Shown: positions 26,205 to 35,747 of the stretch, piece by piece
How positions within the stretch are numbered: the first letter of the stretch is position 1
How the letters are laid out: every line of letters begins with the position of its first letter
DNA from: Mucilaginibacter flavus
Lineage (GTDB): Bacteria > Bacteroidota > Bacteroidia > Sphingobacteriales > Sphingobacteriaceae
Assembly: GCF_030409315.1 (NCBI RefSeq)
Contig: NZ_JAUFPS010000021.1
Span: forward strand, 2,326-66,325
Reading direction: 5' to 3'
Length of the DNA stretch: 64,000 nucleotides
Made by a program: the position numbers and the translations under genes
Notes under the pieces: model-generated
Told to the model about the DNA's origin: nothing
The model's database searches: none
What the model saw: the letters and a program-made list of their open reading frames with translations, nothing else

Positions 26205-29200
26205 ATGTCATTAAAATTAAAACTCACCTGTATTTTATTGATAGGGCTCAGCTTTGGGCTTTACTCCTTTAAAAAATCGGTGCCCGCGCAACACGTACTG
26301 GTTTTTTCCAAAACACTGGGCTGGCATCACTCCTGTATCCCGTTTGGTGTGGCCGCCATTCAAAAGCTGGGCAAGGAAAATAATTTTGAGGTAGATACCA
26401 CTACTAACTCCGAAGCTTTCACCGACGAAAATTTAAAGAAGTACGATGCCGTGATATTTATGTGTACTACCGGCAATGTGCTCAATGCCGTGCAACAGGC
26501 GGCGTTTGAACGTTACATACAGGCAGGCGGCGGTTATGCTGGTTTCCATTCGGCTGCCGATACCGAGTATGATTGGCCATGGTACGGTAAACTGGTTGGC
26601 GCGTATTTTTCAAGTCACCCTAATAATTCCAATATCCGTAAGGCCACTATTGAGGTAACCGACCGAACCAACCCCATCACCGCCGGTTTGCCTGCCCGTT
26701 GGGAGCGTACCGACGAATGGTACAATTACAAATCTATCTACAGCGGTATTCATGTATTGGCCAGTTTAGATGAAAATACCTATGATGGCGGTACCAACGG
26801 GGCCAATCACCCCATCACCTGGTTTCATGAGTTTGATGGCGGCAGGTCGTTTTATACAGGTTGCGGCCATACCGATGAAAGTTACAGCGATCCCTTATTT
26901 TTAGGTCAGATGTTAGGCGGTATTAAATACGCCATGGGCAATGGTAAGCCTTTGGATTACAGTAAATCGTACTCCAAAGTAGCGCCGGATCAAAGCCGGT
27001 TTTTGAAAACGGTATTGGTTAGCAACATAGCATCACCGATGGAGCTGGCCTGCGCTAAGGATGGCCGGGTATTTTTTACGCAGCTGATGGGCAATTTTTC
27101 GGTTTATAACACCAAAACAAACCAGTTTAAGGTGATCCATAAATTCCCCATCACTTATGAAGGAGGTACCGGCGTGATTGGTTTAACGCTCGACCCTAAA
27201 TTTGAAAGTAACCAGTTTGTTTATATTTATTACATGCCCGCCGGGCAAACTACCGAGCCGCTAAACTTCCAGTTATCGAGGTTTAAGCTGAGTACTGATA
27301 ACGTGCTCGATCTGAAATCAGAAAAAGTGTTTTTTAAAGTACCGGTGCAAAAGGTTAGCGGCGCGCATCATGGTGGTTCGTTGGCCTGGGATAAAAATGG
27401 CAATCTGTACCTTTCTACAGGTGATAGTTCAAGTCCGTTTCCGTCTGATGGGTATGCACCCTTAGATGAGCGCCCCGGGCAGGAGCATTATAGTTTGGAT
27501 GCACAACGCAGTGCCGGTAATACCAATGATTTGAAAGGTAAGATACTAAGGATTCATCCGGAGGCCGACGGTACTTACACCATCCCCGAAGGAAACCTTT
27601 TCCCTAAAGGCATGGCCAAAACCCGTCCCGAAATTTATGTGATGGGCTGCCGTAATCCGTATCGTATCGCCGTAAATCCTAAAACCTCGGTTTTATACTG
27701 GGGCGAGATAGGACCCGATGCCGGTAACGATTCGCCTCGTGGTCCGCGTGGATACGATGAATTTAACCAGGCCCGCAAGGCCGGCAATTTTGGCTGGCCG
27801 TATTTTGTAGGTAACAACTATCCATACTCACACTGGGATTTTGTGAATGCTAAGCCAGGACCAATGTTCGATCCTAAAGCGCCGGTAAATAATTCGCCCA
27901 ATAATACGGGTTTAAATGTGCTGCCACCAGCAATGCCGGCTATGATCTGGTACCCATACGCGGCATCGGATGAATTTCCTGAGTTAGGACTGGGCGGCAG
28001 ATGCGCCATCGGCGGCGATTTTTATGAATATGATGCCAATGTTAAAAACCCGAACAAGTTCCCTGAGTACTATGATGGCACCCTGTTTGTTGCCGATTGG
28101 ATGCGCAACTGGGTTATCGATTTAAAATTTGATCAAAATGAAAATTACCTGCGCAATGAAGCCTTTATGCCATCCAATGGTGATTTTCGCCGACCGATAG
28201 ATATGCAATTCGGTCCGGATGGCGCTTTGTATATGCTGGAATACGGATCGGTTTATGGCGCGCAAAATGAGGATGCCCGCCTGGTAAAAATTGAATACAA
28301 TACCGGCAACCGTGTACCAATAGCTAAAGCGTCGATAGTTGACACGGCCATGCAATCCTACTATCAGCATACCAAATATTTAACTTCCGAACTAAAAGAG
28401 CAACCTGCCAAAAAGGAAATAAGCGGGCAGGCACCATTGGCCGTTACGTTTAGCAGCCAGAACAGTAAAGACCTTGACGACGATGATCAGATAACTTACC
28501 AATGGTTGTTTGATGGTAAAACCATTGGCGCAACCACCGCCACCGCAAGTTATACTTTTACCAAACCGGGTGTTTACAAAACGATATTGAAAGTTACCGA
28601 TAAAGGCGGATTAATCGGTCGGGATACCGTTATGGTGCATGTGGGCAATACACGTCCTGTGGTAACCATTGCCAGTGCCGATAACAAATCATTTATTTGG
28701 AAAGGCAAGCCATTTAAATACCATGTAGTGGTGAAAGATAATGAGGATAAAGTAATTAACCCTGCAAAAGTAAAGCTGTTTTATATTTACAACCCGCAGC
28801 CATCCACAGATGGTAAAACGGTGCAAAGCCTGGCTGCCTTGTCTGCAAACGAGATAAGTTACCCCGGTAAGGCTTTAATGGCTGCCAGCGATTGCAAATC
28901 ATGTCATACGGTTAATAAATTAGCTGTTGGGCCAAGCTTCATATCGATAGCTAACCGTTATAAAACTCAAAAGGGATCGGTAGATAAATTATCAAAAAAG
29001 ATTATTGCCGGCGGCGCGGGCAGTTGGGGAACCGAGCATGTAATGAGTGCGCATCCGCAGCTTTCGGCCGCCGATACCAAGGAGATTGTTAAATATATTT
29101 TCTCTTTAACTGATGCCAAAAGTAAGGCAATGCCATTGCCTTTAAAAGGGAGTTTAAACCTTAAATTCAGTGATGCCGAGCCACGTGGACAATATACATT

Positions 29201-29648
29201 GCTGGCATCGTATACGGATAAAGGCGGTAAAGTTGTTGGTCCGCTAACAGGTACTGATGTGGTTACCTTACGCAACGCCGATGTTAAAGCGGTTTATGCC
29301 GATCAGCTAAGTGGCTTTAACCGCTTTAAGGATGATCTTTCCTTGGGGAATCATAAATCATTCATCTTATACCGCGATCTTGATTTAACCAACATTAAAA
29401 AGCTGAGCTTTCAATATGCTTCAAAGGGTATTGATGGCGAGATAGAGGTGCGCATGGATTCGCAGGCCGGGCCGGTAATTTGTTCAACAGTTTACGGCGA
29501 TACAGGCAGTTGGGATAAACTGGCCTGGTTAACCGGCGATGTGCAAAAGCCAATCACCGGTAAACATAATGTGTTCATTTTCGCCATTAAGCGTACCAAA
29601 CCTAACGACGGTATCCTGAAATTAAGCGGTGTCCGTTTTGAAGAATAA
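26205..29648 (+). CDS. Five-domain exported protein: ThuA, glucose/sorbosone dehydrogenase-like, PKD, cytochrome c, CBM6-like
   Basis: A 1147-residue exported protein with an N-terminal hydrophobic segment (residues 6-25). Domains in order: ThuA-like (about 29-245; VLVFSKTLGWHHS, GGGYAGFHSAADTEY), a six-bladed glucose/sorbosone dehydrogenase-like propeller (about 270-690; GGTGVIGLTLDP, SGAHHGGSLAWD, YWGEIGPDAG), a PKD fold (about 735-805), a cytochrome c domain with C897-K-S-C900-H901 and a downstream Met (EHVMSAHPQ), and a C-terminal carbohydrate-binding domain (about 1015-1147). A protein that oxidises sugar and hands electrons to its own heme is the simplest reading. It is followed at once by two exported isomerase-like genes. 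Confidence 0.88.
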   Translation: MSLKLKLTCILLIGLSFGLYSFKKSVPAQHVLVFSKTLGWHHSCIPFGVAAIQKLGKENNFEVDTTTNSEAFTDENLKKYDAVIFMCTTGNVLNAVQQAAFERYIQAGGGYAGFHSAADTEYDWPWYGKLVGAYFSSHPNNSNIRKATIEVTDRTNPITAGLPARWERTDEWYNYKSIYSGIHVLASLDENTYDGGTNGANHPITWFHEFDGGRSFYTGCGHTDESYSDPLFLGQMLGGIKYAMGNGKPLDYSKSYSKVAPDQSRFLKTVLVSNIASPMELACAKDGRVFFTQLMGNFSVYNTKTNQFKVIHKFPITYEGGTGVIGLTLDPKFESNQFVYIYYMPAGQTTEPLNFQLSRFKLSTDNVLDLKSEKVFFKVPVQKVSGAHHGGSLAWDKNGNLYLSTGDSSSPFPSDGYAPLDERPGQEHYSLDAQRSAGNTNDLKGKILRIHPEADGTYTIPEGNLFPKGMAKTRPEIYVMGCRNPYRIAVNPKTSVLYWGEIGPDAGNDSPRGPRGYDEFNQARKAGNFGWPYFVGNNYPYSHWDFVNAKPGPMFDPKAPVNNSPNNTGLNVLPPAMPAMIWYPYAASDEFPELGLGGRCAIGGDFYEYDANVKNPNKFPEYYDGTLFVADWMRNWVIDLKFDQNENYLRNEAFMPSNGDFRRPIDMQFGPDGALYMLEYGSVYGAQNEDARLVKIEYNTGNRVPIAKASIVDTAMQSYYQHTKYLTSELKEQPAKKEISGQAPLAVTFSSQNSKDLDDDDQITYQWLFDGKTIGATTATASYTFTKPGVYKTILKVTDKGGLIGRDTVMVHVGNTRPVVTIASADNKSFIWKGKPFKYHVVVKDNEDKVINPAKVKLFYIYNPQPSTDGKTVQSLAALSANEISYPGKALMAASDCKSCHTVNKLAVGPSFISIANRYKTQKGSVDKLSKKIIAGGAGSWGTEHVMSAHPQLSAADTKEIVKYIFSLTDAKSKAMPLPLKGSLNLKFSDAEPRGQYTLLASYTDKGGKVVGPLTGTDVVTLRNADVKAVYADQLSGFNRFKDDLSLGNHKSFILYRDLDLTNIKKLSFQYASKGIDGEIEVRMDSQAGPVICSTVYGDTGSWDKLAWLTGDVQKPITGKHNVFIFAIKRTKPNDGILKLSGVRFEE

Positions 29649-29672
29649 TTAAGCATCATTAACAATATATAA

Positions 29673-30527
29673 ATGAAAAGATCAATCATATTAACTACAG
29701 CTTTACTGGGCCTTTTTGCCGGCAATAGCTTTGCTCAAAGCGGCAAGCCGGTTTTTGTTGCACCGGTTGGCGTGCAGGCTTACACCTTTCGCAGCAGCAT
29801 GCCTAAAGCTACCATAGCGGTATTGGATACCATTAAGTCATTCGGTATAACCGAAATTGAAGGACAGGAGCCTAAAGGCATGCCACCCGAAGAGTTTAGA
29901 AAGCTGTGCGAAGAAAGAGGTATCAGCATCCCGTCTATTGGCGCGGGTTATGGCGATATTGTAAAAGATCCGGGCGTGGTAATTAAACAGGCCAAAACCC
30001 TGGGTGCCAAATATGTGATGGTAGCCTGGATTCCGCATGGTAAAGAATTTACACTGGAGGATGCCAAAAAAGCGGTGACTGACTTTAACCGGGTAGGGCA
30101 GATCCTGGCCGAAGCAGGACTAACCTTTTGTTACCACAACCACGGCTACGAGTTTGGCAAGTATGAGGATGGTACCTTGTTTGACTACATAGCCAAAAAC
30201 ACCAACCCTAAGTATGTTTCTTTTGAGATAGATCTGCTGTGGTCGTTCCACGGTGGGCAGGACCCAGCCGCGCTGATCAATAAATACCCAACACGGATAA
30301 AACTGATGCATTTAAAAGATATCCGTAAAGGCGTGGCCAATGATTTAACAGGCGGTACCGATACAAAAAATGATGTGGCTTTGGGCACCGGGCAAATTAA
30401 CATTCCTGAAGTGCTGAAAGCGGCCCGCAAAGCAGGGGTGAAGCATTACTTTATTGAGGATGAAAGTCCGTCATATGCTACCCAGATTCCGGTTACTATC
30501 GCTTATATCAAAAGCCTAAAATACTAA
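29673..30527 (+). CDS. Exported sugar phosphate isomerase/epimerase-like TIM barrel
   Basis: A 284-residue protein with a Sec signal (RSIILTTALLGLFAGNSFAQ) and an AP-endonuclease-2-like xylose isomerase barrel. The metal ligands expected in the family are present: Glu in TEIEGQEP, a Glu/His pair in YHNHGYEF, Asp in SFEIDLLWSFHGG, His in LMHLKD and Glu in FIEDES. Periplasmic relatives in Bacteroidota have been linked to the breakdown of 3-keto-sugars; here that is inference. The gap to the upstream dehydrogenase-like gene is 24 bases, and to the next isomerase 3 bases. Confidence 0.88.
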   Translation: MKRSIILTTALLGLFAGNSFAQSGKPVFVAPVGVQAYTFRSSMPKATIAVLDTIKSFGITEIEGQEPKGMPPEEFRKLCEERGISIPSIGAGYGDIVKDPGVVIKQAKTLGAKYVMVAWIPHGKEFTLEDAKKAVTDFNRVGQILAEAGLTFCYHNHGYEFGKYEDGTLFDYIAKNTNPKYVSFEIDLLWSFHGGQDPAALINKYPTRIKLMHLKDIRKGVANDLTGGTDTKNDVALGTGQINIPEVLKAARKAGVKHYFIEDESPSYATQIPVTIAYIKSLKY

Positions 30528-30530
30528 GCT

Positions 30531-31469
30531 ATGGCCGAAAATTTCAACAGGCGGCAAATGCTCAAAACCACCGCCATTGCTGTCGGTGCCGCTGTTTTAA
30601 GCGGCCCGGCAGCCGCGGCAAATATTAAGGTAGATAAAAGGAATACCGGTTTTGTGTATTCACTGAATATGAGTACCATCCGTGGGCAAAATCTTGGTTT
30701 CATCAAAGAACTGGAAGTTGCGGCTAAAGCAGGCTTTACTTCGGTTGAGATTTGGCTGGATACCTTGCAAGCCTACCTGCAAAGCGGCGGCTCATTAGCC
30801 GACGCCAAAAAGATTATTGATGGATTGGGTCTAAAAGTTGAAAACGCCATTGGTTTTGCCCAATGGATTGTGGATGATGATGCTACCCGGCAAAAAGCGC
30901 TTGGGCAACTGCAAAATGAAATGGATATGTTGGCCAAACTTAATTGCCACCGCATAGCCGCGCCACCTGCCGGAGCCACCAAATTACCGCTGATTAGTTT
31001 AGATACTATTGCTGAGCGATATAGTACGATCCTGAAGATGGGTAAACAAAGCGGGGTAGTGCCTCAATTGGAAATGTGGGGAGGATCTGTAAACCTGAAA
31101 CAGATAAGCCATGTATTATATGTAGCAGCAGCTTGTGGCGATGCTGATGCACGCATTTTACTGGATGTGTTCCATGTTTATAAAGGCCAATCGCCGGTTG
31201 ATGGCTTGGCTTTTGTGGGTGATGGCGCGCTGGAAATTTTCCATGTTAACGATTACCCCGCGGGCATTAGTCCTGAAAAGATATCGGAACCAGATAGGGT
31301 TTACCCTGGTGACGGCATAGCACCTATAAAACAGATCCTGAAACTGGCAAAACATCCGGATAAGCCGTTGATAATCTCGTGCGAGGTTTTTAATAAAGGT
31401 TATTACGCCCAGGACGCTTTAGTGGTAGCTAAAACAGCATTGGCTAAGATGAAGGCGATTACGGCATGA
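30531..31469 (+). CDS. Tat-exported sugar phosphate isomerase/epimerase-like TIM barrel
   Basis: A 312-residue barrel of the same superfamily as its neighbour but from another branch. The N-terminus, NRRQMLKTTAIAVGAAVLSG, has a twin-arginine motif, so it is probably exported folded, unlike the Sec-exported neighbour. Metal-site residues: Glu in SVEIWLDT, Glu in QLEMWGG, Asp in LLDVFHVYKG, His in IFHVNDYP and Glu in SCEVFNKGYY. The pair of exported barrels downstream of an oxidising enzyme suggests consecutive steps on the same sugar. Confidence 0.87.
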   Translation: MAENFNRRQMLKTTAIAVGAAVLSGPAAAANIKVDKRNTGFVYSLNMSTIRGQNLGFIKELEVAAKAGFTSVEIWLDTLQAYLQSGGSLADAKKIIDGLGLKVENAIGFAQWIVDDDATRQKALGQLQNEMDMLAKLNCHRIAAPPAGATKLPLISLDTIAERYSTILKMGKQSGVVPQLEMWGGSVNLKQISHVLYVAAACGDADARILLDVFHVYKGQSPVDGLAFVGDGALEIFHVNDYPAGISPEKISEPDRVYPGDGIAPIKQILKLAKHPDKPLIISCEVFNKGYYAQDALVVAKTALAKMKAITA

Positions 31470-31771
31470 AAAATATCAAATGGGGTCATGTTGGGTCGTA
31501 AAATCCGGAAAATTCTGAGGAGGGTAATAACGTAGAATTAGCTTCTCTACCCTGTCATGCTGAGGAACGAAGCATCTATTCGTAAACTTACAGGGCGAAT
31601 ACGCATGGCACAGAATAGATCCTTCGTTCCTCAGGATGACAGTGGCTTTTATAATAGGTAATGCTCAGTACGCCTCGCTTTTTACTTTGACTTTTGCTTC
31701 TTTTCGCTACCGCAAGGCTCCGCCTTGTGGTCCGCGTTTAGGTGGCCAGGAGATTACCGGTTTAGAATGCA
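31470..31771. other. 302-base convergent gap
   Basis: No gene. It contains the GTCATGCTGAGG hairpin repeat and, from about 31642 to 31760, sequence with no recognised element; its CTACCGCAAGGCTCCGCCTTG stretch is a small G/C palindrome that may belong to a further repeat. Confidence 0.5.
31553..31641. repeat. Hairpin repeat, GTCATGCTGAGGAACGAAGC type
   Basis: Arms TGTCATGCTGAGGAACGAAG and CTTCGTTCCTCAGGATGACA pair with small mismatches; both arms continue through an ATCTATTC / GAATAGAT stretch. The core GAGGAACGAAGCA is identical to that of the GTCATTGCGAGG repeats, so the families are related. Confidence 0.8.
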
Positions 31772-33349
31772 TCACCTCAACACAACTACATACCCGGATA
31801 TAGGCAACGAAGTTCCCCCAAGACTGATGATATAATAATACGTACCAGCAGGTACATTTTTGCCCTCATACCGGCCGTCCCAGGGTTGGTTGTAGCCAAT
31901 GCTTTTAAACACCAGGGCACTAAGGCGCGAGTATATGGTAACCTTGCAATTGGTGAAATATTGTAAACCTTCAATAACCCAGGTATCATTAACCCCATCG
32001 CCATTGGGGCTAAATACATTGGGCGGCTTAATAACCGAGGGACAACTCCCATGCTTTACACTAACACTATCTGTTGTTACGCATCCAAAATTATCTGTCA
32101 CGAAAACACGGTAAGCACCGGGAAAACGCGCGGCGAAGGTAGGGTGGGTACTACCATCCTGCCAAAGATAATGGCTAAACGTACCTGGGTTTAATATCAC
32201 AGAATCGCCCAGGCAAATGGACTTGCCGGGGCCAAGGTGCGGGCGGTCGCGCACAGTTAAGTTTAGGTTGGTAATAGTTGCCACACAGTGCCCCTCGCCA
32301 AACAGTGTATCTCTGTAAAATCCACTTGAGTCAACATACTTGCCCGATGGTAATTTGTATGGGTTTGCGGGGCAAATGGTGGCTGCAGTATCAATCATGG
32401 CTGGTGTGCCGTAGTTGTGATAGTTAATAGTTATTACGTTTGAATAAATGCCGCAGGCCGCGTTATTGCCGTTACCCTGTTGAAAAACGTTTAAACGCAG
32501 ATAGCTTGTACCATCTGCAGTGGGCATAAATTTGTAGGTAGCAGCTATTGCCGAAGGGATATTGTTCCAGGTACTTTTATCAGTAGAAATTTGCCATTGA
32601 TAGCCATTATTGAGATAACACTTGCCAACGGTAGATGTAAGGTTCATATCTGTTGTAAAGCAGGTGTTGGTGAACGAGTCGCTTTGGCTGCCGTTGATGG
32701 CGATAGTTGTTTTGGGCCCCACGGGAGTAAAGGATATATCGTCAATAGCAAGGTCATTCCCTGTGCCGCCCGGGGCGTTGTTGTGCATCCTGAGCACTAC
32801 GGTTGTGATGCCGGGAGTAGTGGTGAAGTAAAAGCCAAATTTTTGCCAGCTTACCGGATTGGTAATTTCTATACCGCCGGTATTATAGCTTTTTAAAATT
32901 GTTCCATCAGTTTTTTCTATAGTAAAAGTGATGTTTGGATTGGTGCCGCCCCGTATGGCAAACATATTTAAAAGATAGGCGGAAAAATTGTAGGTAGTGC
33001 CATCGCACAAACCGGTTATGGTTTTTTTGAAAAAATCGCTGGGTTCAAGGGACGCGTCTATCAGCATAAAATAGCCGCCTTTATCGCCGGTATGGTCGGT
33101 AACGGTTTGCCAAAGCTTAAAGCAGCCTGTAGTATAGTTTACAATAGAATAATAGCCGTCTAAAGGACAAGCGCTGTTTTGCGCGAATTTAAGGTTAGTA
33201 GTGCCGGCGGCAAGTTCTGGCCCATATTGGTTAGTACCCGCGCCAAAAGTTTCATTTACAATAGGTATGCCCGAACTTTCGGTGCATTGTGCAAATGCTA
33301 ACGTGCAATTGAGGATAAAGAAGATCAATAGCGCGGATCTCTGGAGCAT
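31772..33349 (-). CDS. Type IX secretion cargo with CHU_C (gliding-associated) C-terminal domain
   Basis: A 525-residue surface or secreted protein. It has a Sec signal (RSALLIFFILNCTLAFAQ), a lectin-like beta-sandwich (about 25-215; ends FTPVGPK), immunoglobulin/PKD-like repeats (about 220-430) and a C-terminal CHU_C domain (PNVFSPNGDGVNDTWVIEG...KVTIYSR...WDGRYEGKNVPAGTYYYI), a type B T9SS sorting signal. The C-terminal domain directs transport by T9SS and attachment to the cell surface. What it binds is unknown. Cysteines in the middle domains are consistent with the periplasm or surface. Confidence 0.9.
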   Translation of the reverse strand: MLQRSALLIFFILNCTLAFAQCTESSGIPIVNETFGAGTNQYGPELAAGTTNLKFAQNSACPLDGYYSIVNYTTGCFKLWQTVTDHTGDKGGYFMLIDASLEPSDFFKKTITGLCDGTTYNFSAYLLNMFAIRGGTNPNITFTIEKTDGTILKSYNTGGIEITNPVSWQKFGFYFTTTPGITTVVLRMHNNAPGGTGNDLAIDDISFTPVGPKTTIAINGSQSDSFTNTCFTTDMNLTSTVGKCYLNNGYQWQISTDKSTWNNIPSAIAATYKFMPTADGTSYLRLNVFQQGNGNNAACGIYSNVITINYHNYGTPAMIDTAATICPANPYKLPSGKYVDSSGFYRDTLFGEGHCVATITNLNLTVRDRPHLGPGKSICLGDSVILNPGTFSHYLWQDGSTHPTFAARFPGAYRVFVTDNFGCVTTDSVSVKHGSCPSVIKPPNVFSPNGDGVNDTWVIEGLQYFTNCKVTIYSRLSALVFKSIGYNQPWDGRYEGKNVPAGTYYYIISLGGTSLPISGYVVVLR

Positions 33350-33441
33350 CGGCGAATAATTTGTAACTAAAATTATTCAAAAGGACGGGGGATATTATGC
33401 GGGGCAACCGTTAGTTTTTGGTTGACTCATTAAAAGCGAAA

Positions 33442-33534
33442 GTTATGCCGAACTTGTTTCGGCACCTCACAAGATATGATAACCAGCGTGAAGTACACTT
33501 AGCATGTGGATTCCTGAAACAAGTTCAGGATGAC
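33442..33534. repeat. Hairpin repeat, TGCCGAACTTGTTTCGGCA type, second copy
   Basis: The left arm is GTTATGCCGAACTTGTTTCG and the right arm CTGAAACAAGTTCAGGATGAC. The middle shares CACTTAGCATGTGG-like bases with the copy near 840. It lies between the helicase and the CHU_C gene. Confidence 0.7.
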
Positions 33535-33542
33535 TTTGGAGG

Positions 33543-35441
33543 TCAATCCCCTGCATATTCCCAGGCGCTTTGGTAGCCGCCAAGCTGTTCTGTATAATCA
33601 ATAAAATCAGCATAAAATTTTAGGCGGGTTAGGGTAGCGCTATCGCCAATAACTACCAATTTTTTGCGGGCACGGGTCATGGCCACGTTCATGCGGCGAA
33701 TATCTGCTAAAAAGCCGATCTCGCCATTGGCATTACTTCGCGCAAGACTAATATACGCCACGTCGCGTTCCTGGCCCTGGAAGCTATCTATTGTGTTTAC
33801 GCTAATATCGGCGGCATGGGATGATAACGTATCGTTTGCTAATAAAAGTTCATTCAGCGTTCTTATTTGTTCTTTATAGGGCGATATAACCGCTATGGAA
33901 GGGAACTTTGTTGTAGGGTCTAATTCGGTTACCAACCTGGTCAGGTGCTTTAGTAACAACACCGCTTCATCGGGGTTGTAAGTACTTGTACCTGCCTGTT
34001 GCTCTTCAAAGCCGCAACCCGCGGTATCAATAAAGCTGACAGGGATATCGCCGTTAAACAGCAACCGGCTTGCTACAGATGTGTTTGCTTTTAATTTACT
34101 ATTATAAAATTCCCTTGATGAAAAGCCCATGATAGCCTCGTTCATGCGATATTGTTCGTCTAATAAAACAACCGCTTCGGGATGCAGGGCAACACATTTT
34201 TCGAGCAGGGTAGTGCTTAGTCCGGCCCGGGCCGCCTCGTTTGATTTAATGGTAGGAGGGAGTTGCAGGTGATCGCCCGCTAAGATCACTTTCTGGGCTT
34301 TCAGTATTGGTATCCAGCAGGCTGGTTCCAAGGCCTGCCCGGCTTCGTCAATCACAACAGTATCAAACAGTACTTCGCGGATGGTATAATGGTTGGAGCC
34401 AACCAGGGTAGCTGTTATAACCTGTGCCTTATTTACCAAATCATCAACGATATGCTGCTCGGTAAGTGCCACATCTTTCATGATCTTGTGCGCCTCGTTA
34501 AACAGGGCCTTGCGCTGGTCACGTTCCGATTTGCCGAAACTGCGCTTATACTTATGCGCCATGTCTTTATAGGCGCTGGCTTGTTTTTTTAAAGTACGGA
34601 TGAGTTTATTATCCGCATGTTCGGCCATTTTGCTATCCAACGTAAGCGATACCAGTTTTTCTGATACACGGTTGGGGTTGCCAATGCGTAAAACATTAAG
34701 ACCTTCATCTGCTAATTTTTCGCTTAACAGGTCAACAGCGGTATTGCTTGGCGCAACTACTAATATTTGTTTACGGGTTTGTTTGGCCAACAAACAAATG
34801 GCCTGCACAAGCGTGGTGGTTTTCCCAGTACCCGGAGGCCCATGTACAATGGCCAGATCCTGCGCCGCTACAATTTTATTTACAGCCGCTAACTGTGAGC
34901 TGTTTAAACGCGAAATAGGCAGAGGGGTAATGCTTTCTGAAAACACGGGCGAGGCTTGCCCTGTGAGGATATTAATGAGCCTGCCTTCTTTAGGTTTTTC
35001 GCTTAATGCTGATGCCTGTTTAACGGCTTTCAACATTTCGTCATAACTGTTGTTATCAAACAGAAGGTCGATGCCCAATTTGCCGTCACGCGCCCAATCG
35101 GGTAGTTCATCGGTGTATAAGGTAATTTTTAGGCGATTGCCACCCTGGTACGTAATAACACCTTCAACACGATCTTTTTTAGGATCATGGTTGCTGAACA
35201 AAGCGGCAGGTACACCAAACCTAAGCTGATGCGATAAATCCTGGTGGGTAGTGCGCTCCACTTCCACATTGATATAATCGCCACGGCCAGGTTCTGTATT
35301 GCGGATAGCTATAGGGTACCAGCTAAGTCCCTGCGCCCGCCTATCGGCCGCCGATGTGTTTTCTGTAAGCTTAAGATATGCGCTGCGATCTTCTTCTTTT
35401 TCCTGGTTTAACAGATCGAGCAGCTTTTTGAAGTAAGTCAT
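33543..35441 (-). CDS. Superfamily 1B helicase, Upf1/IGHMBP2-like
   Basis: A 632-residue cytoplasmic helicase. After an N-terminal beta-barrel-like region (about 45-170) come all the SF1B motifs: Walker A GPPGTGKTTTLV (near 205), DEAGQALEPA (motif II, DEAG), GDHLQLPPT (III), DEQYRMNEAIMGF (IV), SPYKEQ (IVa), TIDSFQGQERDVAYISL (V) and MNVAMTRARKKLVVIGD (VI). Eukaryotic relatives act in mRNA quality control and on ribosome-linked RNA; the bacterial role is not established. An octamer word array starts 7 bases before its ATG. Confidence 0.92.
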   Translation of the reverse strand: MTYFKKLLDLLNQEKEEDRSAYLKLTENTSAADRRAQGLSWYPIAIRNTEPGRGDYINVEVERTTHQDLSHQLRFGVPAALFSNHDPKKDRVEGVITYQGGNRLKITLYTDELPDWARDGKLGIDLLFDNNSYDEMLKAVKQASALSEKPKEGRLINILTGQASPVFSESITPLPISRLNSSQLAAVNKIVAAQDLAIVHGPPGTGKTTTLVQAICLLAKQTRKQILVVAPSNTAVDLLSEKLADEGLNVLRIGNPNRVSEKLVSLTLDSKMAEHADNKLIRTLKKQASAYKDMAHKYKRSFGKSERDQRKALFNEAHKIMKDVALTEQHIVDDLVNKAQVITATLVGSNHYTIREVLFDTVVIDEAGQALEPACWIPILKAQKVILAGDHLQLPPTIKSNEAARAGLSTTLLEKCVALHPEAVVLLDEQYRMNEAIMGFSSREFYNSKLKANTSVASRLLFNGDIPVSFIDTAGCGFEEQQAGTSTYNPDEAVLLLKHLTRLVTELDPTTKFPSIAVISPYKEQIRTLNELLLANDTLSSHAADISVNTIDSFQGQERDVAYISLARSNANGEIGFLADIRRMNVAMTRARKKLVVIGDSATLTRLKFYADFIDYTEQLGGYQSAWEYAGD

Positions 35442-35447
35442 TCTTTG

Positions 35448-35555
35448 GGACTGTGAGACGTTTGGACTATGGGATTATAGGACTAAGGGATTTTTGGACT
35501 GTGAGACTATTGGAAAAAAGAGCAAGGACTTTTGGACAAAGGATAAAAGACTTTG
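35448..35555. repeat. GGACT word array, exact 16-base period
   Basis: GGACT starts recur at 35448, 35464, 35480 and 35496 and GGA at 35512, four exact 16-base periods of two degenerate octamers each. A looser tail reads AGCAAGGACTTTTGGACAAAGGA. The same words occur after the 54229 stop and at the 3' end of the DUF423 gene. On the helicase transcript this array would lie antisense in the 5' leader. Confidence 0.85.
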
Positions 35556-35623
35556 ATACAATGAACTAATTGACTGCTGCCTTTAATAATTCTTTAATCC
35601 CATAAATCCCGGTTCAGACAAAA

Positions 35624-35706
35624 GCGTTAGTGATGGCAGTGGATACCGGCCTGCGCCTAAGGCTCCGTGCGCGTATGAACGAACAGCACGACCCGCAGGG
35701 AACGCC
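35624..35706 (+). repeat. Dispersed repeat, copy 2 (plus orientation)
   Basis: GCGTTAGTGATGGCAGTGGA and TACCGGCC at the start, CGTATGAACG in the middle and GGAACGCC at the end match the landmarks of the copy at 731-812. The middle is variable: here it has CTGCGCCTAAGGCTCCGTGCG. Confidence 0.65.
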
Positions 35707-35747
35707 AATATTTATTTTTAACCAATCATTTAACCGCTTATTTATTT

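Noticed and set aside
35624..35706. tRNA or tRNA-like gene in the dispersed repeat
   Set aside because: No acceptor stem, anticodon loop or T-loop (GTTCRA) arrangement fits the fold.
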